Shown piece by piece: positions 23,150 through 32,465 of a stretch of 64,000 nt of DNA. The notes beneath the pieces were generated by a model. That model saw nothing but the letters and a program-made list of their open reading frames with translations, was not told the origin of the DNA and did no database searches. The DNA comes from Motiliproteus sp047633175 (lineage in GTDB: Bacteria; Pseudomonadota; Gammaproteobacteria; Pseudomonadales; Balneatricaceae). Made by a program: the position numbers and the translations under genes. Position 1 is the stretch's first letter. Each line of letters begins with the position of its first letter. Where the stretch lies: the NCBI GenBank assembly GCA_047633175.1, contig JBLIEQ010000016.1, positions 1 through 64,000 of the forward strand, written 5' to 3'.

Positions 23150-24574
23150 ATGAGTGAAGGGACTAAAGCACTACCTAGAGTATCGCGAGTCAGAAAGCCC
23201 ACGGTTACCCATACCTATCAGGTTCTGGCACTCCTTGAATCGCTGACAATGCTTATCTGTCTCTATATTGGCAACAGCTATACTTATAAGGAGAACGATA
23301 AATTCTTCAATCACCTGACCTCCTTCGAACCTATCACTTTTGTCTTGATTCTGACGCTCTCCATGGCGGCAATGGGGCTATACCACGCCCGTCAGCGCAA
23401 TGAGCCCAAAGAGCTATTAGCGCGAATCCTTATCAGCTTTGGTCTGGCTTCGGTTGTGCAAGGGGTCATCTTCTATTTTATTCCCTACCTCAGCATCCAC
23501 CCTAAGGCGATCATTATCGGGCTGGCACTCTCCTTGCCGATGGTCTGCCTGATCCGCTACAGCTTCTCAAAAATTACCGCATCCGCCCTGGTCAAACGCA
23601 GGGTACTGGTTCTGGGTGCGGGACAACGCGCCAAGATCATTGAGGAACGCATGAGACGCGGCAACGATAAACGCGGCTTCACACTGCTCGGTTATATCCC
23701 CCTGTCAGACGCCGAAGTGGGTATTACGGCCAGCCAACAGAAAATAGTGTGCCTCGAGCAACTGCTCGACTACGCCCAACAACATCGCATCGATGAGTTT
23801 ATCGTGGCCGCCGATGACCGACGTGCCGCCCTGCCGATGAACGAACTGTATCGTTGCCGTGTCGCGGGCATTTATATCACCGATATCGTTACTTTTATCG
23901 AGCGGGAGTGCGGCAAGATCCCACTTAATCTGCTTAACCCCAGCTGGCTGATCTACTCGCGTGGCTACATTAGTAATGATGCTCTGATACGGGCGCAGAA
24001 GCGGATATTTGATGTCGCTATCAGTCTCATCATGCTGGTCGCAACCTCTCCAATCATGTTTATTACCGCCCTGCTTATCATGCTCGAAGGCAGTCCGGGC
24101 TCACCGCTGTTCTACAGCCAGGAGCGTATCGGACTGGGTAATCGTCCTTTTAAAATCTTCAAATTCCGGAGCATGAGGGTCGATGCTGAAGCCGATGGCG
24201 CGGTCTGGGCTAAGAAAAATGACGACCGCGTGACCGCCGTTGGCGCCTTTATCCGCAAGTACCGTATCGACGAACTGCCTCAGCTGCTTAACGTCCTCAG
24301 GGGTGAGATGAGTTTTATTGGTCCCCGTCCCGAACGTACCGAATTTGTCGCGCGTTTGACCCAGAGGATCCCCTATTACGGAGATCGACATCTGGTCAAA
24401 CCCGGACTCACCGGCTGGGCTCAGATCTGCTATGACTATGGCGGCACTGAGGATGGCGCGATGGAGAAGCTCCAGTACGATCTTTATTACATCAAGAACT
24501 TCAGCTTTATGCTCGATATCATGATTATGATCGGCACGATGGAAGTGGTTTTATTCGGACAGGGTTCGCGCTAG
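23150..24574 (+). CDS. Undecaprenyl-phosphate sugar phosphotransferase (WcaJ/EpsB-type exopolysaccharide initiator)
   Basis: 474-residue membrane enzyme that transfers a sugar-1-phosphate onto undecaprenyl phosphate, the first step of an exopolysaccharide repeat unit. Four N-terminal transmembrane helices (about 20-135), a Rossmann-like CoA-binding-type domain (RRVLVLGAGQRAKIIEERM, about 150-255) and, after another helix near 287-307, the catalytic bacterial sugar transferase domain. That domain contains KIFKFRSM, RIDELPQLLNVLRGEMSFIG, PRPE and KPGLTGWAQ. AAGGAAGG ribosome-binding site before ATG 23150. No other polysaccharide genes are nearby, so it is an orphan initiator. Its stop overlaps the convergent pseudouridine synthase gene by 4 bp. 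Confidence 0.92.
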   Translation: MSEGTKALPRVSRVRKPTVTHTYQVLALLESLTMLICLYIGNSYTYKENDKFFNHLTSFEPITFVLILTLSMAAMGLYHARQRNEPKELLARILISFGLASVVQGVIFYFIPYLSIHPKAIIIGLALSLPMVCLIRYSFSKITASALVKRRVLVLGAGQRAKIIEERMRRGNDKRGFTLLGYIPLSDAEVGITASQQKIVCLEQLLDYAQQHRIDEFIVAADDRRAALPMNELYRCRVAGIYITDIVTFIERECGKIPLNLLNPSWLIYSRGYISNDALIRAQKRIFDVAISLIMLVATSPIMFITALLIMLEGSPGSPLFYSQERIGLGNRPFKIFKFRSMRVDAEADGAVWAKKNDDRVTAVGAFIRKYRIDELPQLLNVLRGEMSFIGPRPERTEFVARLTQRIPYYGDRHLVKPGLTGWAQICYDYGGTEDGAMEKLQYDLYYIKNFSFMLDIMIMIGTMEVVLFGQGSR

Positions 24575-25299
24575 GAAGGCCAGGGTAATGCTGAGAGCGG
24601 GCCTATAGACGTCAGCCGTTGCGAAAAGAGTTCTGTCGTAAATAGCGTGCCCTCGGTAGGTGCCACGCAATACTCAAACTGCTGTCCGTCGAACTCGAAG
24701 CTCAGGGCATAGGCGTGGAGATAGCCTCTATCCTGTTTGAGATCATCGGGGGTTCGCGAATGATAACGGCTATCACCCAATACTGCGGCCCCCAGACTCT
24801 TCATCATAACCCGCAGCTGATGGGTACGTCCTGTCAGCGGTTTAAGCACAAACAGCCGTATGCCGGGACTCAGGCTGTAACTAAAGAATCGGGTGCTGGC
24901 GGGATTAGTTTGGGTTTTCAGCAGCAGCCAGCTTCCCCGCCGCCCTTTCGCCATATCGCCACTGACCTGTCCCTGCTTCTTGGTGGGTTTGCGATCTGCC
25001 AGCGCCAGGTAATATTTTTCGACCCGCTGCTGCCTGAATTCAAGATTAATCTTCTCTGCCGACTCGGCATCACGCGCTAACAGCAGCAATCCTGAGGTCA
25101 TCGTATCCAACCGGTGCACCGGGTAGAGCTTACCCAGGCCGAGCTCCGCTTCAACCTGAGGAACCAGTCCCGGCTGCTCTTCCTGGCTATGAAAATCCAC
25201 CCCGGCGGACTTACTGATCACGACAAATCCTGGCTGAATATCCACCAGCTTAAATGATAAAGACAAGGTTTTCTCCAAAAAAGGGTCATTATTCAGCAC
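24571..25299 (-). CDS. RluA-family RNA pseudouridine synthase (TIGR01621-like)
   Basis: 242 residues. Converts uridine to pseudouridine in rRNA or tRNA. The catalytic Asp lies in LYPVHRLDTMTSGLLLLAR (HRLD motif, about residue 81), and the second RluA motif is VLKPLTGRTHQLRVMMKSLG. It lacks an S4 domain and starts directly with IQPGFVVISKSAGVDFH, as in the short RluA-like group. The exact RNA target cannot be told from sequence. Minus strand, convergent with the sugar transferase; a REP-like palindrome lies in the spacer on its upstream side. Confidence 0.88.
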   Translation of the reverse strand: MLNNDPFLEKTLSLSFKLVDIQPGFVVISKSAGVDFHSQEEQPGLVPQVEAELGLGKLYPVHRLDTMTSGLLLLARDAESAEKINLEFRQQRVEKYYLALADRKPTKKQGQVSGDMAKGRRGSWLLLKTQTNPASTRFFSYSLSPGIRLFVLKPLTGRTHQLRVMMKSLGAAVLGDSRYHSRTPDDLKQDRGYLHAYALSFEFDGQQFEYCVAPTEGTLFTTELFSQRLTSIGPLSALPWPS

Positions 25300-25413
25300 A
25301 GCTTTTTTCGTTATTAGACTGATTATGAAGTATTCGTGGAAAGACTATCTTTAGCAATGTCGGTCGGCGTTTTGTGGGTAGAAGGTAGCCCGACGCAGCT
25401 CCTTGCCAGCCTT

Positions 25414-25431
25414 GTCGGACTAAAGTCCGAC
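25414..25431. repeat. REP-like palindrome GTCGGACT-AA-AGTCCGAC
   Basis: Exact 8-bp inverted repeat with a 2-base centre, followed by CCACAGG, in the spacer between two minus-strand genes (25300-25494). The same palindrome recurs at 33656, in 36253-36310 and, degraded, near 33707 and 63491. It is therefore a dispersed family. Confidence 0.85.
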
Positions 25432-25494
25432 CCACAGGGAACAAATACTCCATAATTTCAAATTGAAGCTTAACAGCACTCCAAAGAAAATGCC

Positions 25495-26484
25495 TCAATA
25501 GCGACTCTTATCTCGTTGTTGCCACAGTTCTTGTGCCAAGGCACGGCCACTATCGACCGACTCTGCCCGCTGCAGCAAACATAAACAGACTGCCAGAGTC
25601 TCACAGATAGCTCCTTGCGCGTACGCGGGGGTCAGCTGTCCTCTCCAGACCCGGAGCAGGTCTTCAGGATCCATGCTCTCAGGGCGAACATGACGTTTAT
25701 CATCCACCCTGGGCCACTTCTGATCGACATACTCGCCTCTACTGACCCACTGCAGCGTGCAATCGGCATCGGGGCGAATCTCGGCTTCACCGCCTTCACC
25801 GCGAATCGTGACACTGTTGTCCTGCCCCAACAGCTTGGCGGTCTGTTGATGCATGGGGCCATAGGCCGGATGGAACACGGCATCGATCCGAAACGGGGCG
25901 TTTAAAGGATTGAGTAACCGGCTCAGGGTATGTACCGGCGAACGCAACCCGAGCGTCGAACGCAGATTAAACAGCCTCTCCAGCTCGGTATTAACCAACC
26001 CCAGCGGCAGGTAGCAGAATGCATTTCCTGCAAGATCCCGCTCGGCATCGTGCCAGCTGCCAGCGGCTTGCAGACCAAAGCTTGCGAGCAGATCCTCAAT
26101 ATATAGCCGTCCCGGGGTATGCCCGCGGGCGCCATGCATGCAGACACGCACCCCCTGTTCGGCCAGCACCAGGGCGCTGAGGAAGAACCAGGGCAACTGA
26201 CGCTTCTTACCCGCGTAGGTGGACCAGTCCAGATCGGCGCTGAGCGCCTTCGGGGCTGACATCTGCGCCCGTACGGCCGTCACAAACCCGCTTAACTCCT
26301 CCGGACTCTCCTCTTTCACCCGCAGCAGCATTAAAAAAGCGCCTATCTGCTCAGGGGTAGCCTGCTGCTCCAGGATCATCGTCATCGCCTGTACGGCTTC
26401 CTCCCGGGTCAACGACCGCGAGCCATGCTTACCTTTGCCCAGGATGCGTACGAAAGGTGCGAAGGGATGTTCTTGATCAGCCAT
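25495..26484 (-). CDS. ybiB: YbiB/TrpD2-like protein (anthranilate phosphoribosyltransferase fold)
   Basis: 329 residues with the two-domain fold of nucleoside/anthranilate phosphoribosyltransferases. The N-terminal helical domain includes LTREEAVQAMTMILEQQATP and IGAFLMLLRVKEESPEEL; the Gly-rich part follows. The phosphoribosyl diphosphate-binding GTGGD-like motif of real TrpD is not apparent; the corresponding segment reads MHGARGHTPGR. That agrees with the TrpD2/YbiB group, which binds nucleic acid and lacks the transferase reaction. In E. coli, ybiB neighbours dinG and is LexA-linked; here dinG is elsewhere. Minus strand, 60 bp after the symporter stop. Confidence 0.8.
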   Translation of the reverse strand: MADQEHPFAPFVRILGKGKHGSRSLTREEAVQAMTMILEQQATPEQIGAFLMLLRVKEESPEELSGFVTAVRAQMSAPKALSADLDWSTYAGKKRQLPWFFLSALVLAEQGVRVCMHGARGHTPGRLYIEDLLASFGLQAAGSWHDAERDLAGNAFCYLPLGLVNTELERLFNLRSTLGLRSPVHTLSRLLNPLNAPFRIDAVFHPAYGPMHQQTAKLLGQDNSVTIRGEGGEAEIRPDADCTLQWVSRGEYVDQKWPRVDDKRHVRPESMDPEDLLRVWRGQLTPAYAQGAICETLAVCLCLLQRAESVDSGRALAQELWQQRDKSRY

Positions 26485-26544
26485 ATAAAAAGTCCAATGT
26501 TGAGAAGTGCTGCATGCTAGGAGGCTGACCGGGAATAGCCAGGC

Positions 26545-27948
26545 TTAGCCGTTGGCGGCCGACTTTAGTGCACTATCCACTAGGCCACGTCTAACCGGGC
26601 TGATCAGGCCGCCGATCCAGAAAGCCAGACAACCACCGCTTAAGATGGTCAGCGAGATCCACAGCAGTTTGGTGTATTTATGACTGCCACCTAACAGTGC
26701 GCTGTAGCCTGAGGACTCCAGGAAGTAGAGCAGCGCCCCGCCGACCGCCAGTACAAAGCTGGTCAGATAGCTCCACAGCGGAATATCGCGACGCTTACCC
26801 CAGAGCGAGAAGAAGATCACCGGCGCTAAATACATCGATGCCGTACCGCTCACCGCCACCGCGCTAAACAGATCCTTATTACCGAGAAAGACACAACCTA
26901 GGCCCAGCACGACAAACAGCAGCATCACGGTTCTGCCGTTGCGGACACTGCCGCGCAGGATCGCCATATCCACCGCGACCAGTTTCGCAGAGCTAGAGAG
27001 GGTGCTATCGAGAGTCGACATCGCGGAGATAACCAGGGCCACATTAAAGGCCAGCATCGGCAGGTCCCCCAGCAACCGAATCAGTGCCGTATTCATCGAT
27101 TCGCCACTGAGACTCTGAGCCCCCGCCAGCACACCCAGGACACCAAAGCTGATGATGCACAGGCCACTGATCCAGGCGGCGTGGTTAAAACTGCGCCGGG
27201 TGGTTTCCCGATCGGCCAAAAAGCCACGATCCATCATCACCGGATCGTGCATCGGATAGCTCCACACCTGCAGCAGCGCGACCAGCAGCAGTATCGGGCC
27301 GGGTTTATCGAATTCAAAGGGCACAAACAGCAGATCACTGAACGTAAACTGACCACTCCCGAGCGTCACCCCCAACAGCAGCACCAGTACCACCAGGAAG
27401 ATCCACATCTGATACAGATCGGTTTTCAACGAGGCATGCAGTCCGCCCAGCATCGAGTACCCCAGGGTCACCACCGCAAAGCCAATGATCGCCAGGCTGT
27501 ATGCCTGGCCTCCTGCCACGCCAAACAGCAGACCTATCACCAGCAGGTTGGCGAACACTTCGCTGACCAGACGAATCGCCACCACCAGGTTGTAACAGCC
27601 GGTTCCCCAGCCGCCAAAACGGTCTCTCAGGAACGCCTGCACACTGCTGTAGCCGTGTTCGAACCTCAGACTATCGATGATTCGGGCACCGGTCAGAAAC
27701 GAAAGATAATAGGCTGCGTACGCCAGCGTACCCCAGATGCCGTAATAAAAGCCCAGGATCGCGGCGTTCATCAATGAGCGCGCAAAGACCCAGGTGGTTA
27801 CCTGTGAGAAGATCAGGGTCAATAATTCGGGAGCGTGGCCATCGGCAGCCTGGCCGCGGAAAAAAGCGCCTTCAGTTCGCGCTTTGGCGGTGATCAGGAC
27901 CGATCCCAGGGCGATAATTGCAATCACCAGCGGTAGTGCATATTCCAT
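26545..27948 (-). CDS. Sodium:solute symporter family protein
   Basis: 467 residues and about 13 predicted transmembrane helices, the normal SSS architecture. Visible family features are the N-terminal ILGFYYGIWGTLAYAAYYLS region, the helix with GFAVVTLGYSMLGGLHASLKTDLYQMW (the SSS 'G-G-L-x-A-x-x-x-T-D' signature), and SAMSTLDSTLSSSAKLVAVD, which holds the conserved Ser/Thr residues of the sodium site. It should import a small solute with Na+; the substrate is unknown. It sits alone between ybiB and a spacer of about 240 bp, with no linked kinase or regulator. Confidence 0.85.
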   Translation of the reverse strand: MEYALPLVIAIIALGSVLITAKARTEGAFFRGQAADGHAPELLTLIFSQVTTWVFARSLMNAAILGFYYGIWGTLAYAAYYLSFLTGARIIDSLRFEHGYSSVQAFLRDRFGGWGTGCYNLVVAIRLVSEVFANLLVIGLLFGVAGGQAYSLAIIGFAVVTLGYSMLGGLHASLKTDLYQMWIFLVVLVLLLGVTLGSGQFTFSDLLFVPFEFDKPGPILLLVALLQVWSYPMHDPVMMDRGFLADRETTRRSFNHAAWISGLCIISFGVLGVLAGAQSLSGESMNTALIRLLGDLPMLAFNVALVISAMSTLDSTLSSSAKLVAVDMAILRGSVRNGRTVMLLFVVLGLGCVFLGNKDLFSAVAVSGTASMYLAPVIFFSLWGKRRDIPLWSYLTSFVLAVGGALLYFLESSGYSALLGGSHKYTKLLWISLTILSGGCLAFWIGGLISPVRRGLVDSALKSAANG

Positions 27949-28185
27949 AAGACGCTCTTATTTATAGCTGGTATTTATAAACATCATATTTATAAGTACT
28001 TGCCCACAGGGACTAACAGCCGTTATAAAATAGAGACGCGCAATGGGTCACTTTGTTACAGCCAGGATACAACAATCCTGACATAGAGGGCTTACCTCTC
28101 TCAACACCGGGCCGGAGACTGGATCCTTAGAATACGAACGCCCTCACACCGACCCTGCCGGCAGAGACCGTCCGTGGTGCCTGTA

Positions 28186-28647
28186 CTACGACACATCTTC
28201 TACCACGTCGATCGCCGCGTAATCACCGGACAGGGGGGCCTCGGCATTATCTTGCTCCAGCTGCTGAGAGGACTGCAACGAGGAGTCTGCCGTCATCTCA
28301 CGCTCGCCGACAAAGCACCCCTGCTTCTCTATCGTCATAAGCCGACTGCGAACTGTCCCACAGACATGACCGCTGTGTTCTATGGTGAGTTCGTTGCATT
28401 GAATATCACCGTCCACGCGACCACTGATACTGACCTGCTCTGCACGTATAACACCCTTGACCTCGCCGCGCCGCCCCACCGTGATGCTATCGACCGATGA
28501 GATAACACCTTCAAAAAATCCGTCGATATGGAGTTTTCCCACCAAGTTCATTTCACCGGTGAGTTTATTACCGCGCGCGATAATAGTAACGGCCGCACGA
28601 GCGGATTGCGCCGATTGTTCGTCAGAATCTTGTTTAAACCATCCCAT
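28186..28647 (-). CDS. Bactofilin (polymer-forming cytoskeletal protein)
   Basis: 153 residues. The core (about 22-115) is a beta-helix DUF583 domain with repeats such as INNxxG-like TIIARGNKLTGEMNLVGKLH, IDGFFEGVI and VDGDIQCNELTIEHSGHVCG. The tails are polar and disordered-looking. Bactofilins polymerise without nucleotide and localise cell-wall enzymes. The gene is 77 bp downstream of an M23 endopeptidase gene on the same strand, a linkage known from many proteobacteria where the two work together in cell shape. Likely co-transcribed with that gene. Confidence 0.92.
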   Translation of the reverse strand: MGWFKQDSDEQSAQSARAAVTIIARGNKLTGEMNLVGKLHIDGFFEGVISSVDSITVGRRGEVKGVIRAEQVSISGRVDGDIQCNELTIEHSGHVCGTVRSRLMTIEKQGCFVGEREMTADSSLQSSQQLEQDNAEAPLSGDYAAIDVVEDVS

Positions 28648-28724
28648 TGAATCCCCTTCCTCTCGGTAAATATCTGTTCATAAAAAATCCATAATAATAC
28701 AAACACATCAGATAAAACAAAGAA

Positions 28725-29726
28725 TTACATATCAGCCCCCATGCCCCAATCCTGCCCCAGGACCCTGACTGTCTGCAAGGTTTTACTGGTAAACGAATCA
28801 CTCTTAAACACTGACTCGTAATTATCCATGCTCCAGTTCAGAAACAGAATAGGGTTAAGGGGTTTAAACAGATAGCGTACCTCGTAGTGCAGATGAGGTC
28901 CCGTCGAGATACCCGTATTGCCGCTGTATCCGATCAACTGCCCTTTTTCGAGTAACTGACCGCTGCGGGCGACGGTTTTTTTAAGATGGGCATAATAACT
29001 CTTGAAGCCGAAATTATGATTAATGATGATCAGGTTGCCATAGCCGCTGCTCTTATGAAATCCGGAATACTCGACCGCACCATCTGCGGTGGCATAAATG
29101 GGAGTCCCTGATGCTGCCCGAAAGTCGAGGCCATCGTGGTGACTTTTTTTACCGGTCACCGGATGCCGCCGCTGACCGAAGCGGTCGGTCAGGGTCACCT
29201 CTTCAAGCGGGGAACCGTTAGGAATTCCGTGCAACATAAACAGTCGTTCAGAAGCCCGTTGCTGCAACTCCTGAATCCGCACGACGGTTACAGGCTCTAC
29301 CGGCTCCAACCCCATCATTACTTCCAACTGCCGGACCGGCTGCGCCCAGTCGTTGCTCAGGCGCTGCAAGGCATTGCGCTCCTGCTCCAGCTCGCCCAGA
29401 TTGTCAGACAACTGGTCTAACTCGGTACGTACAGACGCCCGGCTGTCGATCACATCGGTATAGAGCTCGGCTAACTGCTGGTGATCGGCGCTCAGGCTAT
29501 TGAGTTCGTCCGATGTTTGCACCAGCAACGTATTGCTGATAAAAAAGCTGCCCAGCAACATCAGCACCCATACCGCCAGCAGATAGCGCGCGACCCTGCT
29601 CAGGGATAACTGACGAGAACCGCTGACAGTTGTCAGGGTTAGAATGAGTTGGTTTTTCACGGGTGAACGGCGCAACTTACAGCTAAAAAGAGGGCTAATA
29701 ATATAGAAACGCGGCCCGGAAGTCAC
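28725..29726 (-). CDS. M23-family murein endopeptidase, membrane-anchored
   Basis: 333 residues. One transmembrane helix near residue 45-65 (RYLLAVWVLMLLGSFF), a periplasmic coiled coil (about 70-160) and a C-terminal LytM/M23 domain (about 185-300). The metal-binding pattern is complete: HHDGLDFRAASGTPIYA (H, D) and GPHLHYEVRY (HxH). It therefore looks like an active D,D-endopeptidase and not an EnvC-type activator. ATG 29726 overlaps the stop of the PqiA-like gene as ATGA, suggesting coupling. A GTG at 29660 (VKNQLILTL) would give the more usual short N-terminus and is a real alternative. Partner: the bactofilin encoded next. Confidence 0.9.
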   Translation of the reverse strand: MTSGPRFYIISPLFSCKLRRSPVKNQLILTLTTVSGSRQLSLSRVARYLLAVWVLMLLGSFFISNTLLVQTSDELNSLSADHQQLAELYTDVIDSRASVRTELDQLSDNLGELEQERNALQRLSNDWAQPVRQLEVMMGLEPVEPVTVVRIQELQQRASERLFMLHGIPNGSPLEEVTLTDRFGQRRHPVTGKKSHHDGLDFRAASGTPIYATADGAVEYSGFHKSSGYGNLIIINHNFGFKSYYAHLKKTVARSGQLLEKGQLIGYSGNTGISTGPHLHYEVRYLFKPLNPILFLNWSMDNYESVFKSDSFTSKTLQTVRVLGQDWGMGADM

Positions 29727-30280
29727 TCCATGAGGGAAGTCTGATGATCAACAGCCGTGGCTGTCGCCTGGCGTGAAGCCTGCTGGATCAGGTAGCTGAC
29801 CCGGGCAGTGATTGCCATGCTGATTACCACCGATAAGCCAAACGCATACAGCCCGGTATGAATCTGCACCTGTGCTAAGGCCCCTAACTTAACCGACGCC
29901 AGCAGCACCGCCACCACGAACACATCCAGCATCGACCATTTTCCGTACAGGTGCATCCAGTGCAGGCTGCGCGCCAGCGTCTCCGATGACCCCGAGGCAC
30001 AGGCGGAAAACCCCAGCACCCGGAGCAAGACAGCGATTTTAAGCAGGGGCAGCAGTACACTGAAACTGGCGATCACCAGCGCCAGGACCCAGCGCCCCTC
30101 CAGCAACATTCGCCACAAACCACTTAACAGCGAGAAACTATTCTCAATAATCCAAAACTTTTCTACCGTCATCAGGGGTAAAAACACGCCCAGCAACAGT
30201 AACCCCAGGGCCAGCAACAGCATGATCAGGAGTACCAGGCGTTCGCGGGGGCGCGTCTGGAGCGCCGCATCTGCAATCAT
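29723..30280 (-). CDS. Paraquat-inducible protein A (PqiA)-family membrane protein
   Basis: 185 residues with four transmembrane helices: about 16-36, a stretch around 62-88, 115-135 and 140-162. Motifs FLPLMTVEKFWI, LLPLLKIAVLLRVL, KWSMLDVFVVAVLLASVKLG belong to the PqiA domain. It is a single-domain version; classical PqiA has two such domains and works with an MCE protein PqiB in lipid transport. No MCE gene is nearby. It lies 27 bp after the uvrB stop and overlaps the M23 gene by 4 bp, so it belongs to the same minus-strand run. Confidence 0.85.
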   Translation of the reverse strand: MIADAALQTRPRERLVLLIMLLLALGLLLLGVFLPLMTVEKFWIIENSFSLLSGLWRMLLEGRWVLALVIASFSVLLPLLKIAVLLRVLGFSACASGSSETLARSLHWMHLYGKWSMLDVFVVAVLLASVKLGALAQVQIHTGLYAFGLSVVISMAITARVSYLIQQASRQATATAVDHQTSLME

Positions 30281-30307
30281 CTTTTTTTTCCTAAATCGAA
30301 CTCTTTT

Positions 30308-32326
30308 TTAGCGAACGAACGCATGCTGTTTCAGCTTGTGCATCTGATCGCGGCACTGCGCGGCCTTCTCGAATTCCAGGTTTTTCGAAGCCTCATACAT
30401 CTTATCCTCGAGCCGGTTCATCGCCTTGCTCAGCTCTTTGGGTGTCATCGCGGCCGGATCAATCTGGTACTCTGCCGTCGCTTCTGCCACTTTACTGACG
30501 CCCTTGGCCGCTTTCTTACCCGGTATCCGCGCCCCCTCCATAATGTCGGCGACCGACTTGGTGATGCTCTTGGGCACGATGCCGTTGGCAAGGTTATGTG
30601 CCTTTTGCTTGACGCGGCGGCGATCAGTTTCGTCGATCGCCCGCTGCATCGAGCCGGTCATCCGATCCGCATAGAGAATCGCCTTGCCATTGAGGTTACG
30701 GGCAGCTCGGCCGATGGTTTGAATTAAAGAACGCTCGGAACGCAGAAACCCCTCTTTATCGGCATCGAGAATCGCTACTAGGGAGACCTCCGGCATATCC
30801 AGCCCCTCACGCAACAGGTTGATCCCGACCAGCACGTCGAAGACCCCGATGCGCAGATCGCGGATAATCTCGACCCGCTCCACCGTATCGATATCCGAAT
30901 GCAGATAGCGCACCCGCACCCCGTGCTCATCGAGATACTCGGCAAGATCTTCAGACATCCGCTTGGTTAGGGTCGTTACCAGCACCCGGTCACCGACGCT
31001 GACGCGGGCGCTGATCTGGGATAAGAGGTCATCGATCTGGGTCGTGGCGGGCCGCACTTCGATCTCGGGATCAATGAGTCCAGTGGGGCGTACCACCTGC
31101 TCGACGATCTGCCCGCCATGCTCAGCCTCATATTTACCGGGTGTTGCTGAGACGAAGATCGCCTGGGGCGCTCGCAGCTGCCACTCCTCGAAACGCATGG
31201 GCCGGTTATCCAGCGCCGAAGGCATTCGAAACCCGTACTCGACCAGCGTCTCCTTGCGGGAGCGGTCACCCTTATACATGGCGCCCAGCTGTGGAATGGT
31301 GACGTGGGACTCGTCCACCACCAGCAGGGCATTATCGGGCAGATAGTCGAACAGCGTGGGGGGTGCCTCCCCCGGCCCGCGCCCGGAGAGGTAGCGTGAA
31401 TAGTTTTCGATACCCGTGCAGTAACCCAACTCCAGGATCATCTCGATATCGAACTGGGTACGTTGCTCCAACCGCTGCGCTTCGACCAGTTTACCGGCAC
31501 CGCGCAACTGCTCCAGGCGCTCCTTGAGTTCAATTTTAATCTGCTCGACCGCATACAGCAGAGTTGCCCGTGGGGTGACATAGTGAGACTTGGGATAAAT
31601 GGTGACCCGCGGCACCTTGCGCAGTGATTCGCCGGTCAGCGGATCGAAATAACTGAGCGCTTCGATCTCATCATCAAACAGCTCGATGCGGATCGCATCC
31701 TTTTCCGATTCGGCCGGAAAGACATCGATCACATCCCCCCGTACCCTATAGGTGGCGCGGTGTAGCTCGACGTCGTTACGGGTGTACTGAATCTCCGCCA
31801 AGCGCCGAAGAATGGTGCGCTGATCTACCTTGTCGCCACGATCCAGATGCAGCATCATCTTCAGATAGGCCTGAGGATCGCCCAGGCCATAGATCGCCGA
31901 GACGGTGGCCACGATGATCGCGTCTTTGCGTTCGAGCAGCGCCTTGGTGGCCGACAACCGCATCTGCTCGATATGCTCATTGATCGCCGAGTCCTTCTCG
32001 ATATAGGTATCAGAGGCGGGCACATAGGCTTCGGGCTGGTAGTAGTCGTAGTAGGAGACGAAATACTCGACCGCATTATTGGGGAAAAACTCACGAAACT
32101 CGCCGTAAAGTTGCGCCGCCAGAGTCTTATTCGGCGCCATCACGATGGTCGGCCGCTGCATCTCGGCAATCACATTGGCGATGGTAAAGGTCTTGCCGGA
32201 ACCGGTCACCCCCAGCAGCGTCTGGGTCGCGAGACCCGCCTGAACCCCTTTGAGGAGTTCACGAATCGCAACAGGCTGATCGCCTGCCGGGCTAAAGCGC
32301 GAATTGATTTCAAATAAACGGGGCAT
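30308..32326 (-). CDS. uvrB: Excinuclease ABC subunit B (UvrB)
   Basis: Damage-recognition helicase of nucleotide excision repair; 672 residues from the ATG at 32326, matching the usual 670-673. A further upstream in-frame start (32410) adds 28 residues absent from the family, so I reject it. Walker A TLLGVTGSGKTF near residue 39, the beta-hairpin FVSYYDYYQPEAYVP (damage insertion), DESHVTIPQ (Walker B), the helicase motif TIGRAARNLNGKAILYAD and the C-terminal UVR motif (NLEFEKAAQCRDQM) that binds UvrC are all present. Divergent from the aminotransferase gene, with a LexA-box-like palindrome about 25 bp upstream. Confidence 0.97.
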   Translation of the reverse strand: MPRLFEINSRFSPAGDQPVAIRELLKGVQAGLATQTLLGVTGSGKTFTIANVIAEMQRPTIVMAPNKTLAAQLYGEFREFFPNNAVEYFVSYYDYYQPEAYVPASDTYIEKDSAINEHIEQMRLSATKALLERKDAIIVATVSAIYGLGDPQAYLKMMLHLDRGDKVDQRTILRRLAEIQYTRNDVELHRATYRVRGDVIDVFPAESEKDAIRIELFDDEIEALSYFDPLTGESLRKVPRVTIYPKSHYVTPRATLLYAVEQIKIELKERLEQLRGAGKLVEAQRLEQRTQFDIEMILELGYCTGIENYSRYLSGRGPGEAPPTLFDYLPDNALLVVDESHVTIPQLGAMYKGDRSRKETLVEYGFRMPSALDNRPMRFEEWQLRAPQAIFVSATPGKYEAEHGGQIVEQVVRPTGLIDPEIEVRPATTQIDDLLSQISARVSVGDRVLVTTLTKRMSEDLAEYLDEHGVRVRYLHSDIDTVERVEIIRDLRIGVFDVLVGINLLREGLDMPEVSLVAILDADKEGFLRSERSLIQTIGRAARNLNGKAILYADRMTGSMQRAIDETDRRRVKQKAHNLANGIVPKSITKSVADIMEGARIPGKKAAKGVSKVAEATAEYQIDPAAMTPKELSKAMNRLEDKMYEASKNLEFEKAAQCRDQMHKLKQHAFVR

Positions 32327-32350
32327 GCAGTGTCCTGTACTAAAACGAGT

Positions 32351-32366
32351 CTGTACAATTGTACGC
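32351..32366. promoter_or_regulatory. Possible LexA (SOS) box for uvrB
   Basis: CTG-TACAATTGTA-CGC has the CTG half and a perfect TACAATTGTA centre, but the second half is CGC where CAG is expected. It also overlaps a TACAAT -10-like hexamer on the minus strand, 25 bp before uvrB. uvrB is a classic SOS gene, which raises the prior. Confidence 0.45.
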
Positions 32367-32465
32367 TTTGTAAGTGGCCCTAAACATTTAGTTAGGGGCA
32401 GCAATAGCAATTGATACTATAAAACAATAATCCACCATGAACCGCTCTCTTTAGAGGAGACCCGC

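Noticed and set aside
25414..25431. The GTCGGACT palindromes as intrinsic terminators or a CRISPR-like array
   Set aside because: No T-run follows, copies are isolated and not regularly spaced, and no cas genes are present.
27181..27777. 198-codon plus-strand frame opposite the sodium symporter
   Set aside because: Gln/His-rich antisense shadow of transmembrane segments.
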